Below are positions 17,295-25,922 of a stretch of DNA of 62,575 nt, one piece after another. The notes below the pieces were generated by a model. That model was given only the letters and a program-made list of their open reading frames with translations. It did not search any database and had not been told where the DNA came from. The stretch comes from an uncultured Paracoccaceae bacterium (GTDB lineage Bacteria > Pseudomonadota > Alphaproteobacteria > Rhodobacterales > Rhodobacteraceae): positions 1-62,575 of the forward strand of contig CAJXSR010000022.1 in assembly GCA_913061275.1 (NCBI GenBank), read 5' to 3'. The translations under genes were made by a program, and so were the position numbers. Each line of letters begins with the position of its first letter. Position 1 is the first letter of the stretch.

Positions 17295-18068
17295 ATGGCC
17301 GATGCAAAAGATACAATGAATGATATGTTCAAATTCTGGCAAGATGGTCAGGATGCGTTCTTTACAGCACAACAAGGTTTGGCGGATGGTTTCGCCAAAT
17401 CCATGACACAAGGTTTTACGCCAAAGCCTACGAATATGATGCCGCAAGGTTTTGATGCGTGGCAAGGTTTTGTCAAAGCATGGGCCCCTGCATGGGATCC
17501 TGCCACCGCGATGGCGACAGGCACGGCTGATATGATGGGCAAAAGTCGTGACGCGATGTTTAGCCTATTCGACCCAAGCACTTGGATGGTCCAAAGCCCA
17601 GATCAGTTGAAAACCATATTGCAAGGTATCGCCAACGCACCGCAATTCGCGGACTTAGTGATGCCACAAGGTGATATGGCAACGGCGTGGTCTGAAACCA
17701 CTGACTTTCAAGAAGCAACAGGCACTTTCGCCAAAATCATGCATGAAGCATGGCTGCGCAGTTACGCTGAATATTCCAAAGCGTTTACTTTGGAAGACTT
17801 AAAATCAGGTAAAGTTAAACAAGCTTTGGACGCATGGTTGAAGATCGCCAACAAAGAACTGTTAGACACGCAATCATCACAAGACTTTATGGATGCACAG
17901 AAAAAACTGATGTCTACGGCGACAAGGCTGAAAAAACGGCAAGCTGAAGCCGCGCAAAAATGGGCCGAAGCCTATCAAATGCCAACACGTACTGAAGTGG
18001 ACGATCTAACAAAAACCGTCACTGAACTGCGCCGTGAAATTCGTGATTTAAAACGCAAATTAGGGTGA
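17295..18068 (+). CDS. phaE: Class III PHA synthase subunit PhaE
   Basis: 257 residues, mostly helical, with an F-W-x-D/W-x-P-A-W-D pattern in the N-terminal part, a T-G-T-F-A-K-I-M/Y-A-E-Y-S-K central segment, and a C-terminal coiled coil ending in LRREIRDLKRKLG, all typical of PhaE. PhaE forms the active heteromer with the 40-kDa PhaC. It precedes phaC by 8 bp. Class III synthases are less common in Rhodobacterales than class I, so this may be a second or a transferred PHA system. Confidence 0.88.
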   Translation: MADAKDTMNDMFKFWQDGQDAFFTAQQGLADGFAKSMTQGFTPKPTNMMPQGFDAWQGFVKAWAPAWDPATAMATGTADMMGKSRDAMFSLFDPSTWMVQSPDQLKTILQGIANAPQFADLVMPQGDMATAWSETTDFQEATGTFAKIMHEAWLRSYAEYSKAFTLEDLKSGKVKQALDAWLKIANKELLDTQSSQDFMDAQKKLMSTATRLKKRQAEAAQKWAEAYQMPTRTEVDDLTKTVTELRREIRDLKRKLG

Positions 18069-18076
18069 TTTGAAAG

Positions 18077-19216
18077 ATGGCCAATTCAGACATTATTAAC
18101 GCCGAATTTACCGAAGCTTACGGCGTCGCATGGCAACAAATGATGGATGAAGGGGTTAAGGCTGTCAAATCCAATGATACGCTTTCCAAGATCGATCAAC
18201 GGGATGTGCAAATTGCCGAAACCCCGGCAGATGTGGTGTTTCGCGTCGATAAAGTCACCCTGTCGCGCTATCGCCCACTGACCAAGAAAAAGGCTGATGT
18301 GCCACCGGTTATCATCTGTTACGGGCTGTTTGGCCGCCAAACCATGATTGACCTGCAAGAAGATCGCTCGCTTGTGCGCAACCTTCTTAACGATGGCATT
18401 GATGTTTATGTGGTGGATTGGGGCAACCCAACACGCGCAGACCAGTTTTTGACGCTCGACGATTATATCAACGGGTATTTGCGTGATTGTGTTGATTACC
18501 TTGTTGGTCAAAACGGCGGCAAGCCGATCTCAATGTTCGGTATTTGCGAAGGCGGCACATTCGCGTCCTGCCTTGTGGCCTTAGAACCAGAATTGTTCAG
18601 CGGCCTGTCCCTTGCCATCACCCCGATAGATTTTGTCGGTGACCCTGATAATTTCTGGCCCGGTGAAGGTTTCTTGAATAAATGGGCGCAAAACATGACT
18701 GAGGCCGAGGTTAATGAAATTATCGACACGCACGGCAATATGCCAGGTGCGCTGACAGGTGCGATATTTTCATCCCTGACGCCTATGGCCAGCATGACCA
18801 AGTATAATCTGGGTTTGGCGCGCCTTGAAGGCGATGAAGCCGCCACACTGAATTTTCTGCGCATGGAAAAATGGATTGCCGATCGCCCCGATCATCCGGG
18901 GGCTGCGGCCAAAGAATGGTTTAACCTGCTTTACCGCGAAAACCGCCTGACTGCGGGCACGCTGGAATTGGGCGGGCGCACGGTTAACCTAGGCCACATT
19001 TCATGCCCTGTGTTGAATATTTATGCCGAACAAGATCATATCGTGCCTGTCAGTTGCACCAAGGCACTGGGCAAACATGTGCGCCCTAAGCTTTACCGTG
19101 AAATCGGTTTTTCAGGCGGGCATGTCGGCGTTTTTGTTAGCCGCAAAGCCCAAGGGGTTGTGGCCAAAGGTCTGTCTGACTGGCTGAAAGAGACACAAAA
19201 CACCAAGGTTAAATAA
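18077..19216 (+). CDS. phaC: Class III polyhydroxyalkanoate synthase PhaC
   Basis: 379 residues, matching the short class III PhaC. It polymerises hydroxyacyl-CoA into PHA. The catalytic triad can be placed: C157 in the lipase-like box GICEGG, D320 in AEQDHIVP, and H349 in SGGHVGVF; the spacing agrees with the Allochromatium enzyme. The conserved YVVDWGNP segment near residue 113 is also present. It partners PhaE just upstream. Class III enzymes accept short monomers, including 4-hydroxybutyryl-CoA in some cases. Confidence 0.94.
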   Translation: MANSDIINAEFTEAYGVAWQQMMDEGVKAVKSNDTLSKIDQRDVQIAETPADVVFRVDKVTLSRYRPLTKKKADVPPVIICYGLFGRQTMIDLQEDRSLVRNLLNDGIDVYVVDWGNPTRADQFLTLDDYINGYLRDCVDYLVGQNGGKPISMFGICEGGTFASCLVALEPELFSGLSLAITPIDFVGDPDNFWPGEGFLNKWAQNMTEAEVNEIIDTHGNMPGALTGAIFSSLTPMASMTKYNLGLARLEGDEAATLNFLRMEKWIADRPDHPGAAAKEWFNLLYRENRLTAGTLELGGRTVNLGHISCPVLNIYAEQDHIVPVSCTKALGKHVRPKLYREIGFSGGHVGVFVSRKAQGVVAKGLSDWLKETQNTKVK

Positions 19217-19235
19217 ATATTAGGGGACGTGCACG

Positions 19236-21173
19236 ATGGTTGATAAAATCGTAAATCTGGAAGACGCAATCGCATTAGTTGGCGACAATGATACGGTCTG
19301 TGTCTCTGGTTTTGTTGGCATCGGCACTCCCGAAAGCCTGTTGCGCGGTATTGAAGAACGCTTTGACGCCACCCAATCACCACGCGATCTGTCACTTCTG
19401 TTCGCAGCCGCACCAGGTGACGGCAAAAACGCGGGCCTGAACCGCATTGCAAAAGAAGGTTTGGTCAAACGCGCCATCGGTGGGCATTGGTCATTGGTGC
19501 CAAAACTGGGTGCGATGGCGATGCAGAACAAAATTGCGGCTTATAACCTGCCGCTTGGGTGTATCTCACAGCTATATCGCGATATTGCTGCGGGCAAACC
19601 CGGCATGTTTTCCAAAGTTGGCCTGAATACTTTTGTCGATCCGCGTCAAGATGGCGGTGCAATCAACGAAATATCCACTGAAAAACTGGTAGAGTTGAAA
19701 GATATTGACGGCAAAGAATGGCTGTTTTACCGATCTACCCCGATTGATGTGGCCCTGATCCGCGGTACCACCGCTGACAAATTTGGCAATATCACTATGG
19801 AGCGCGAAGCACTGACACTGGATATGCTTTCTATTGCTATGGCTGCTAAAAACAGTGGCGGCGTGGTGATAGCGCAAGTTGAACGTATTGCAGCCCACGG
19901 CTCATTAGCCCCTAAGGACGTAATTATTCCGGGTAACCTTGTGGATTGCGTTGTAATTGCAGATGCCGATGAGCATCGCCAAACCTATACCACGCAATAC
20001 GATCACGCCTTTAGTGGCCGCCTGCGCGGTGTGGTTGATGAGTTGCCACCGATGCCGTTTGATATGCGCAAAATGATTGCGCGTCGCGCCACGATGGAAT
20101 TGCCGATCAACGGTGTGGTAAACCTTGGTATCGGTATGCCCGAAGGGGTGGGCACTGTGGCCAATGAAGAAGGGTTGCTTGCCCATATCATGCTAACGAC
20201 CGAGGCAGGCGTTTTGGGTGGCGTGCCGCAATCCGGGCTTGATTTCGGGGCTGCAATAAATGCTGAAAGCATCATTCAAACTAACCAGCAATTTGATTTC
20301 TACGACGGGGGCGGTCTTGATTTGGCCTGTTTGGGGATGGCCGAGGTGGATCGACATGGTAATGTTAATGTCAGCCGCTTTAAGGATCGCTTTGCGGGTG
20401 CGGGTGGGTTTATCAATATCTCACAAAACGCCCGTAAGCTGGTTTTTGTAGGTACATTTACCGCTAAAGGATTGCGCGTTAGCGCGGATGATAACAAGCT
20501 GGTTATCGATAATGAGGGCGCGGTTTCTAAGTTTATTGAACAAGTTGAACAGATTACCTTTAACGGTGCTTATGCTGCATCCCAAGGGCAAGAGGTGCTA
20601 TATGTCACCGAACGGTGCGTTTTCCGCCTGACATCTGAAGGATTGGAATTGGCAGAAGTCGCCCCTGGCATTGATATAGAAAAAGATATTCTTGCGAATA
20701 TGGCGTTTAAGCCGATCATCAATGAGCCAAAAATCATGAACCCTGCAATATTTGCAGAGGCAGATATGCGGTTAAAGAAAACGATGCTGGCGATGAATTG
20801 GGATGACCGTTTGCGTTATGTGGAAGAAGAAAATATAGTATTTGCCAACATAAGCGGGCTAAGCATTGAAACTGTGGATGATCTGAATTTCATGCGCGAT
20901 CGGTTGAATGCGTTCTTTAGTGGCCTTGGGCGCAAAGTGGATGTGATCTCTAATTATGACGGGGTAACAATCGCGCCAAGGTTATGTGCAAGATTTGCTG
21001 ATATGTTAACAGAGCTGGAAACCAAATATTACCACACCGCCACGCGGTACTCTACATCTGCATTTTTACGTCAAAAGATGGGCCAAGATTTAAAAACACG
21101 CGCAATTTCACCGCATATATTTGAAACACAAAAAGAAGCCGCCGCTTATGTTCGGGCACATAAAGACGATTAG
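19236..21173 (+). CDS. Fused alpha/beta CoA-transferase with C-terminal extension
   Basis: 645 residues. Residues about 1-520 form a family I CoA-transferase with both halves fused, as in propionate/acetate CoA-transferase (Pct/YdiF). The likely catalytic glutamate is E323 in TTEAGVLGG, at almost the position of E324 in the Clostridium propionicum enzyme; GSGIG-like and GGFINIS motifs follow. Residues about 530-645 are an additional domain (NISGLSIETVDDL, then RKVDVISNYDGV). Fused enzymes of this type activate hydroxy acids using acetyl-CoA, so it may form 4-hydroxybutyryl- or 3-hydroxyacyl-CoA for PhaEC (inference). It is the last gene of the PHA operon; an AT-rich hairpin follows. Confidence 0.88.
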   Translation: MVDKIVNLEDAIALVGDNDTVCVSGFVGIGTPESLLRGIEERFDATQSPRDLSLLFAAAPGDGKNAGLNRIAKEGLVKRAIGGHWSLVPKLGAMAMQNKIAAYNLPLGCISQLYRDIAAGKPGMFSKVGLNTFVDPRQDGGAINEISTEKLVELKDIDGKEWLFYRSTPIDVALIRGTTADKFGNITMEREALTLDMLSIAMAAKNSGGVVIAQVERIAAHGSLAPKDVIIPGNLVDCVVIADADEHRQTYTTQYDHAFSGRLRGVVDELPPMPFDMRKMIARRATMELPINGVVNLGIGMPEGVGTVANEEGLLAHIMLTTEAGVLGGVPQSGLDFGAAINAESIIQTNQQFDFYDGGGLDLACLGMAEVDRHGNVNVSRFKDRFAGAGGFINISQNARKLVFVGTFTAKGLRVSADDNKLVIDNEGAVSKFIEQVEQITFNGAYAASQGQEVLYVTERCVFRLTSEGLELAEVAPGIDIEKDILANMAFKPIINEPKIMNPAIFAEADMRLKKTMLAMNWDDRLRYVEEENIVFANISGLSIETVDDLNFMRDRLNAFFSGLGRKVDVISNYDGVTIAPRLCARFADMLTELETKYYHTATRYSTSAFLRQKMGQDLKTRAISPHIFETQKEAAAYVRAHKDD

Positions 21174-21223
21174 AATAATCGTTATTGCTTGCGTTCTATA
21201 GGTTAAGTGTCTGGTGGTTTTGG

Positions 21224-21240
21224 TGTGCGGTTTTCGCACA
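21224..21240. other. Short inverted repeat in the PHA-TRAP intergenic region
   Basis: TGTGCG-GTTTT-CGCACA, 6-bp arms. The arms resemble the PhaR-type TGTGC/GCACA half-sites but the spacer is 5 bp plus a G/C pair, so it is either an off-register operator or a small hairpin. Confidence 0.35.
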
Positions 21241-21278
21241 AAGGGCTTTCAGAAATCCCTACTGACACGTGTAGAGTG

Positions 21279-21330
21279 TTTGTTTTTTATTTTACCCGTT
21301 GGTAAATAAATAAAAAAACAAATGTTTTTT
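21279..21330 (+). terminator. AT-rich hairpin ending the PHA operon
   Basis: TTTGTTTTTTATTTTACC and GGTAAATAAATAAAAAAACAAA pair with small bulges around a CGTT loop, followed by TGTTTTTT. It is nearly symmetrical and probably terminates the CoA-transferase transcript. The remaining 80 bp before the TAXI gene hold its promoter. Confidence 0.55.
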
Positions 21331-21406
21331 AGTGACATCAATAAAACATAATGTATTTATGGTGCGAGTCGGTGTTATGCCGATTTACTACACATGGGAG
21401 AAATAC

Positions 21407-22378
21407 ATGAAAAACTTTAGCTTTTTAGCTGGTGCACTGACAGCAGCTACAATGATGACTGGTACTGCTTTTGCAGCAGATCAGCAATTCATCACAATCG
21501 GTACAGGCGGCGTAACAGGCGTTTATTACCCAACAGGTGGCGCGATTTGCCGTCTGGTAAACAAAGGTCGCAAAGAACACGGCGTTCGTTGTTCTGTAGA
21601 GTCTACAGGCGGTTCTGTTTACAACATCAACACAATCAAAGCCGGCGAACTGGAATTTGGTGTGGCCCAATCTGATTGGCAACATCACGCATACCACGGT
21701 ACATCTAAATTTAAAGATGCTGGTGCTTTCACAGACTTACGCGCAGTATTCTCTGTACACCCAGAGCCGTTCACAGTTGTTGCACGTGCTGACTCAGGCG
21801 TAAAAACATTTGCTGATCTAAAAGGCAAACGCGTTAACATTGGTAACCCTGGTTCAGGTGCGCGCGGCACAACCGAAGTATTGGTTGAAGCTCTTGGCTG
21901 GACTATGGACGATTTCGCTTTGGCGTCAGAACTAAAAGCATCTGAGCAATCAGCTGCACTTTGCGACAACCAAATCGACGTAATGGTTTACACAGTTGGT
22001 CACCCTTCTGGTTCAATCCAAGAAGCCACAACCGCATGTGATTCCGTTCTTGTGAACGTAACTGGCCCAGTTGTTGATAAACTGATCGAAGACAATGCGT
22101 TCTATCGTACAGCAACAATTCCTGGTGGCATGTACCGTGGTTCAGATGCAGATGTGCAAACATTTGGTGTTGGTGCAACGTTTGTATCTTCAACAGCTGT
22201 ATCTGCTGATGTTGTTTATGTTTTGGTGAAGTCAATCTTTGAAAACTTCGCAGCTTTCAAAAAACTACACCCAGCATTCAAAAACTTGAAGCCTGAAGAA
22301 ATGGCTACAGCTGGTCTGTCTGCACCTCTACATGACGGTGCTGCTAAGTATTACAAAGAACAAGGTTGGATTGAATAA
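21407..22378 (+). CDS. TAXI-family TRAP transporter solute-binding protein
   Basis: 323 residues from the ATG at 21407, preceded by GGGAG; the upstream in-frame start adds an unlikely leader before the signal peptide. Signal peptide residues 1-22 (cut at AFA-AD). The mature protein begins with the TAXI pattern [20 protein letters not shown], then [14 protein letters not shown] and [13 protein letters not shown]. It captures a substrate for the fused permease encoded downstream; some family members bind glutamate or other organic acids, but the ligand here is unknown. Codon use is biased to common codons, which suits an abundant periplasmic protein. Confidence 0.93.
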   Translation: MKNFSFLAGALTAATMMTGTAFAADQQFITIGTGGVTGVYYPTGGAICRLVNKGRKEHGVRCSVESTGGSVYNINTIKAGELEFGVAQSDWQHHAYHGTSKFKDAGAFTDLRAVFSVHPEPFTVVARADSGVKTFADLKGKRVNIGNPGSGARGTTEVLVEALGWTMDDFALASELKASEQSAALCDNQIDVMVYTVGHPSGSIQEATTACDSVLVNVTGPVVDKLIEDNAFYRTATIPGGMYRGSDADVQTFGVGATFVSSTAVSADVVYVLVKSIFENFAAFKKLHPAFKNLKPEEMATAGLSAPLHDGAAKYYKEQGWIE

Positions 22379-22393
22379 TCTAAACCAACTGAA

Positions 22394-22419
22394 CAAGAAG
22401 GGGCTTTGGCCCCTTCTTG
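22394..22419 (+). terminator. Intercistronic stem-loop between TRAP genes
   Basis: CAAGAAGGGGC pairs with GCCCCTTCTTG in an 11-bp stem with a 4-base loop and no T-run. Such hairpins protect the binding-protein mRNA or partly end transcription, giving more binding protein than permease. Confidence 0.75.
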
Positions 22420-22506
22420 GCACTTTAAGATATTAAGATGCAGAAAAAAGCATCGGATAAATAATTTTATCCAACTTATAAATAGATTGTTTTGGGAGAG
22501 AACAAC

Positions 22507-25116
22507 ATGGCTACAGAAGATAAAAATGCACCACTTTCGGACGAGCAACTACAAGATATGGTTGCTTCTGCGGATGCAGGTGCGCGTAATCCAGTCGGAC
22601 CGGTAGGAACTTTCCTAGCCGTTCTGGCAATTGTCTGGGCATTGTTCCAAATCCTTTTAGCTTCGCCTATCTCTAATCAGGTATTGCCGGGCTCTATCAT
22701 TAACAGTTCACGTCAAGTCCATTTGGGATTTTCAGTGTTCTTGGCCTATATGGCCTATCCTGCCTTTAAAAACAGTCCGCGTGACCATGTTCCAATCGTT
22801 GATTGGGCATTGGCACTTCTGGGTACGTATTGTGCGCTTTATGGGTATATTTACTATACGCAACTTGTAGACAGGCCTGGATTGCCCACGCAGCTGGATG
22901 TTTTTGCTGCTGCGGCTGGTTTGGCACTATTGTTTGAGGCTGCACGTCGTGCATTAGGCCCAGCAATGGCGATTGTCGCGGTTGTTTTCCTTGGTTATGT
23001 TTTCTTTGGTTCCTCAGATGTGGTGCCTGATGTTATCCGCTGGAAAGGTGCATCGCTTAACAAAGCCATGAGCCATATGTGGCTAACTTCTGAAGGTGTG
23101 TTCGGTATTGCGCTGGGTGTATCTACCAAGTTCGTATTCCTATTCGTTCTGTTTGGCGCATTGCTGGATAAAGCGGGTGCAGGTAACTACTTTATCAAAA
23201 TGGCCTTTGCAGCCCTTGGTCACTTACGTGGTGGCCCTGCAAAAGCGGCTGTTGTGGGTTCTGCTGCTACTGGTTTGATTTCAGGTTCTTCCATTGCCAA
23301 CGTGGTAACAACGGGTACATTTACTATTCCGTTGATGAAACGTGTGGGCTTTAGTTCTGAAAAAGCGGGTGCTGTTGAAGTAGCATCCTCTGTGAACGGT
23401 CAAATCATGCCACCTGTTATGGGTGCTGCTGCGTTCTTGATGGTGGAATATGTGGGCATTTCATATGTGGAAGTGATTACGCACGCATTCTTGCCTGCCA
23501 CGATTTCTTATATCGCTTTGGTCTACATTGTTCATTTGGAAGCGGTGAAATTGAATATGCCGTTGCTACAAAAAGCCAGCGGCAAATCAGCCTCTGTTTT
23601 AGCAACAGCTCTTTCAATGTTCTTGTTCTTCTTTGGCTTTGCAGCGCTTTGCTACGGTACAAAATATCCAGTTGGCTGGATCGTTTCCGCGTTTCCTGCG
23701 GGATCAGGTTTAATACTGACTGTTTTGTTGGGTGCGGTTTATGTGGGTCTTTTGTATCTTGCATCACAAGTGCCAGATCTTGAACCTGACGATCCCAATG
23801 CGGAAGAAATTGTATTGCCGGAAGTATCCGAGATTTACAAATCTGGTCTGTACTATCTATTGCCGATTATCGTGTTGGTTTATTTCTTGATGATTGAGCA
23901 AAAATCACCTGGCCTGTCCGCATTTTGGGCAACCATGCTGTTGATCGTTATCCTACTGACACAACGTCCGCTGAAAGCAATTTTCCGTGGTCAAAGTGAA
24001 ATGGCTGAACGCGCCAAGGATGGCCTAGTCGATTTGATGCAAGGCTTAATCGACGGTTCGCGTAACATGATCGGTATTGGCCTTGCGACAGCAACCGCTG
24101 GTGTGATCGTGGGTACTGTGACACTGACGGGTATCGGGCAAGTTATGGCTGATCTGGTAGAGTTCTTATCGGGTGGTAACTTGATCTTGATGCTAATCTT
24201 TGTAGGCATCTTGTCTTTGATCTTAGGCATGGGTCTACCAACAACTGCGAACTATATTGTGGTATCATCCCTGATGGCTGGTGTTGTGGTTGAGCTGGGT
24301 GCAAACTCTGGCTTGATCGTGCCATTGATCGCGGTACACCTATTTGTGTTCTACTTCGGGATCATGGCGGATGTGACGCCACCTGTGGGGCTGGCCAGTT
24401 TTGCCGCTGCCGCTGTATCAGGTGGTGATGCGATTAAAACAGGCTTTACCGCATTCTTCTATAGCTTGCGAACTGTTGCCCTACCGTTCGTGTTTATCTT
24501 CAACACAGATATGCTGTTGATCGGGGTTAATTGGTGGCAAGGTATCATTGTGTTCATTATCGCGTCTATTGCAATCCTTGTGTTCACTGCAAGTACTATG
24601 GGCTTTTTCATTACCAAGTCTAAAATATGGGAAAGTGTTGCACTTGGTGCTGTTGCATTCGCCTTGTTCTTGCCAAACATCTTGTTGAACCAGATCACAC
24701 CAGAATTTGTTGTGAAACCTGGAACAGAAGTATACCAAGTAGCCGAAGCTGCCCCTGCCGACAGCACATTACGTGTGCGCCTAACAGGTGAAGATCTGGA
24801 TGGAAACATGGTCGACAGTAACTTCGTTCTGCCATTGGGTGAAAAATCTGGTGATGGTGCCGCGCGCTTAAAAGCGGGTTCTGGTATCGAATTCAGAGAA
24901 GAAGATGGCAAAATCTTAGTTGATAACATCGACTTTGGCGGCTCTGCTGAACAGTTGGGCATTGACTTTGATTGGGAACTGGCTGGGCTTGATATTGAAG
25001 CCGACCGTATGCCCAAAGAAGTACTTTATGTGCCTGCATTCGCACTGTTGATACTGGTCTACATGCTACAAGCGCGACGTAGACGTAATGAAGAAGGAAA
25101 TGAGGTGACAGCATGA
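22507..25116 (+). CDS. TAXI-type TRAP transporter fused permease (4TM-12TM)
   Basis: 869 residues from ATG 22507, which has GGGAGAG 6 bp upstream; a TTG at 22492 lies inside that site. About 16 hydrophobic segments: the small (DctQ-like) and large (DctM-like) units are fused, as is normal for TAXI systems. Diagnostic patterns include SGSSIANVVTTGTFTIPLMKR split around residue 270, NGQIMPPVMGAAAFLM and GMGLPTTANYIV. A hydrophilic domain of about 100 residues (rough positions 740-845) precedes a last membrane helix and an Arg-rich tail. Overlaps the following gene by 4 nt. Confidence 0.93.
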   Translation: MATEDKNAPLSDEQLQDMVASADAGARNPVGPVGTFLAVLAIVWALFQILLASPISNQVLPGSIINSSRQVHLGFSVFLAYMAYPAFKNSPRDHVPIVDWALALLGTYCALYGYIYYTQLVDRPGLPTQLDVFAAAAGLALLFEAARRALGPAMAIVAVVFLGYVFFGSSDVVPDVIRWKGASLNKAMSHMWLTSEGVFGIALGVSTKFVFLFVLFGALLDKAGAGNYFIKMAFAALGHLRGGPAKAAVVGSAATGLISGSSIANVVTTGTFTIPLMKRVGFSSEKAGAVEVASSVNGQIMPPVMGAAAFLMVEYVGISYVEVITHAFLPATISYIALVYIVHLEAVKLNMPLLQKASGKSASVLATALSMFLFFFGFAALCYGTKYPVGWIVSAFPAGSGLILTVLLGAVYVGLLYLASQVPDLEPDDPNAEEIVLPEVSEIYKSGLYYLLPIIVLVYFLMIEQKSPGLSAFWATMLLIVILLTQRPLKAIFRGQSEMAERAKDGLVDLMQGLIDGSRNMIGIGLATATAGVIVGTVTLTGIGQVMADLVEFLSGGNLILMLIFVGILSLILGMGLPTTANYIVVSSLMAGVVVELGANSGLIVPLIAVHLFVFYFGIMADVTPPVGLASFAAAAVSGGDAIKTGFTAFFYSLRTVALPFVFIFNTDMLLIGVNWWQGIIVFIIASIAILVFTASTMGFFITKSKIWESVALGAVAFALFLPNILLNQITPEFVVKPGTEVYQVAEAAPADSTLRVRLTGEDLDGNMVDSNFVLPLGEKSGDGAARLKAGSGIEFREEDGKILVDNIDFGGSAEQLGIDFDWELAGLDIEADRMPKEVLYVPAFALLILVYMLQARRRRNEEGNEVTA

Positions 25117-25538
25117 CACAGAAAGTTTTATGCGCGGTTGATTTAGGTCAATCTGACAAAAGCGAAAATGTTTTAACGGAGGCCAGTAAATTGACTGACC
25201 TGCATGACGCACACCTAAGCGTTATAACCGTTGTGCCTGATTTTGGCATGAGTATTGTTGGGTCATTTTTTGACAAAGGTACTTTGGAAAGTGCCTTGCA
25301 AAAAGCCAATGATGATCTGCATACATTCGTTAAACAAACTTTACCAAAGGCAACTGATATACAACATATTATTGCTCTTGGAACTGTCTATGAAGAAGTA
25401 TTGAAATCCGCACAAACAATCGGTGCCGATCTTATTGTAATTGGGGCTAGTAAACCTGATTTGGCAGATAAGATGATGGGGCCGAATGCAGCACGGGTTG
25501 CACGCCACTCTGATGCATCGGTTTATATCGTGCGTTAA
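25113..25538 (+). CDS. Universal stress protein (UspA family)
   Basis: 141 residues with the UspA fold: an N-terminal beta strand VLCAVDLGQSDKSE, and the C-terminal ATP-binding pattern G-x2-G-x9-G-(S/N) only partly kept (IGASKPDLADKMMGPNAARVARHSDASVYIVR). It overlaps the TRAP permease gene (ATGA), a common arrangement for TAXI/TRAP operons, where the Usp may adjust the transporter in response to ATP. It closes the operon before a strong terminator. Confidence 0.9.
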   Translation: MTQKVLCAVDLGQSDKSENVLTEASKLTDLHDAHLSVITVVPDFGMSIVGSFFDKGTLESALQKANDDLHTFVKQTLPKATDIQHIIALGTVYEEVLKSAQTIGADLIVIGASKPDLADKMMGPNAARVARHSDASVYIVR

Positions 25539-25574
25539 AACGAACGTTTAGTGCTACTCTCTGTGGCTAAACAT

Positions 25575-25620
25575 AAACGGCCAGCTTTACCATCACCCGG
25601 TAAAGCTGGCCGTTTTTATT
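25575..25620 (+). terminator. Strong intrinsic terminator of the TRAP-usp operon
   Basis: 17-bp perfect stem (25575-25591 with 25599-25615; core ACGGCCAGCTTTACC) with a 7-base loop, running into TTTTTATTTAT. Confidence 0.93.
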
Positions 25621-25654
25621 TATGAACGCTTGTTAGTGCTGGTACGCCTTATCG

Positions 25655-25690
25655 CCCCGTCGCCATTCATTTGGCGGCGGGGTTTTCGTA
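25655..25690 (+). terminator. Second hairpin downstream of the TRAP-usp terminator
   Basis: CCCCGTCGCC pairs with GGCGGCGGGG (one G-T pair) around an 8-base loop, followed by TTTTCGTATT. It is oriented like the first terminator, giving a tandem pair. The rest of 25539-25922 holds no gene that I can support. Confidence 0.7.
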
Positions 25691-25922
25691 TTCTCAGGGT
25701 ATGTGGTTGATAAGGAAGGCAGGCCTGCCGTTGTAGCTATATGGCCGAACAGAGTTGTTAGCTCTGCACCTGTTCTTAACTGTTAAGTTTCGGTGGTTTT
25801 CGCATTTGGCGTTGTTATGCGCCCTTTGAGAACCCGTTAACTACTGTTTGTCGACGCATAAAGATATACACCTGCAAAGGTTGCCGTTTTGTAAATTGTG
25901 CGTGCGGTAGGTTTTGCCCGCT

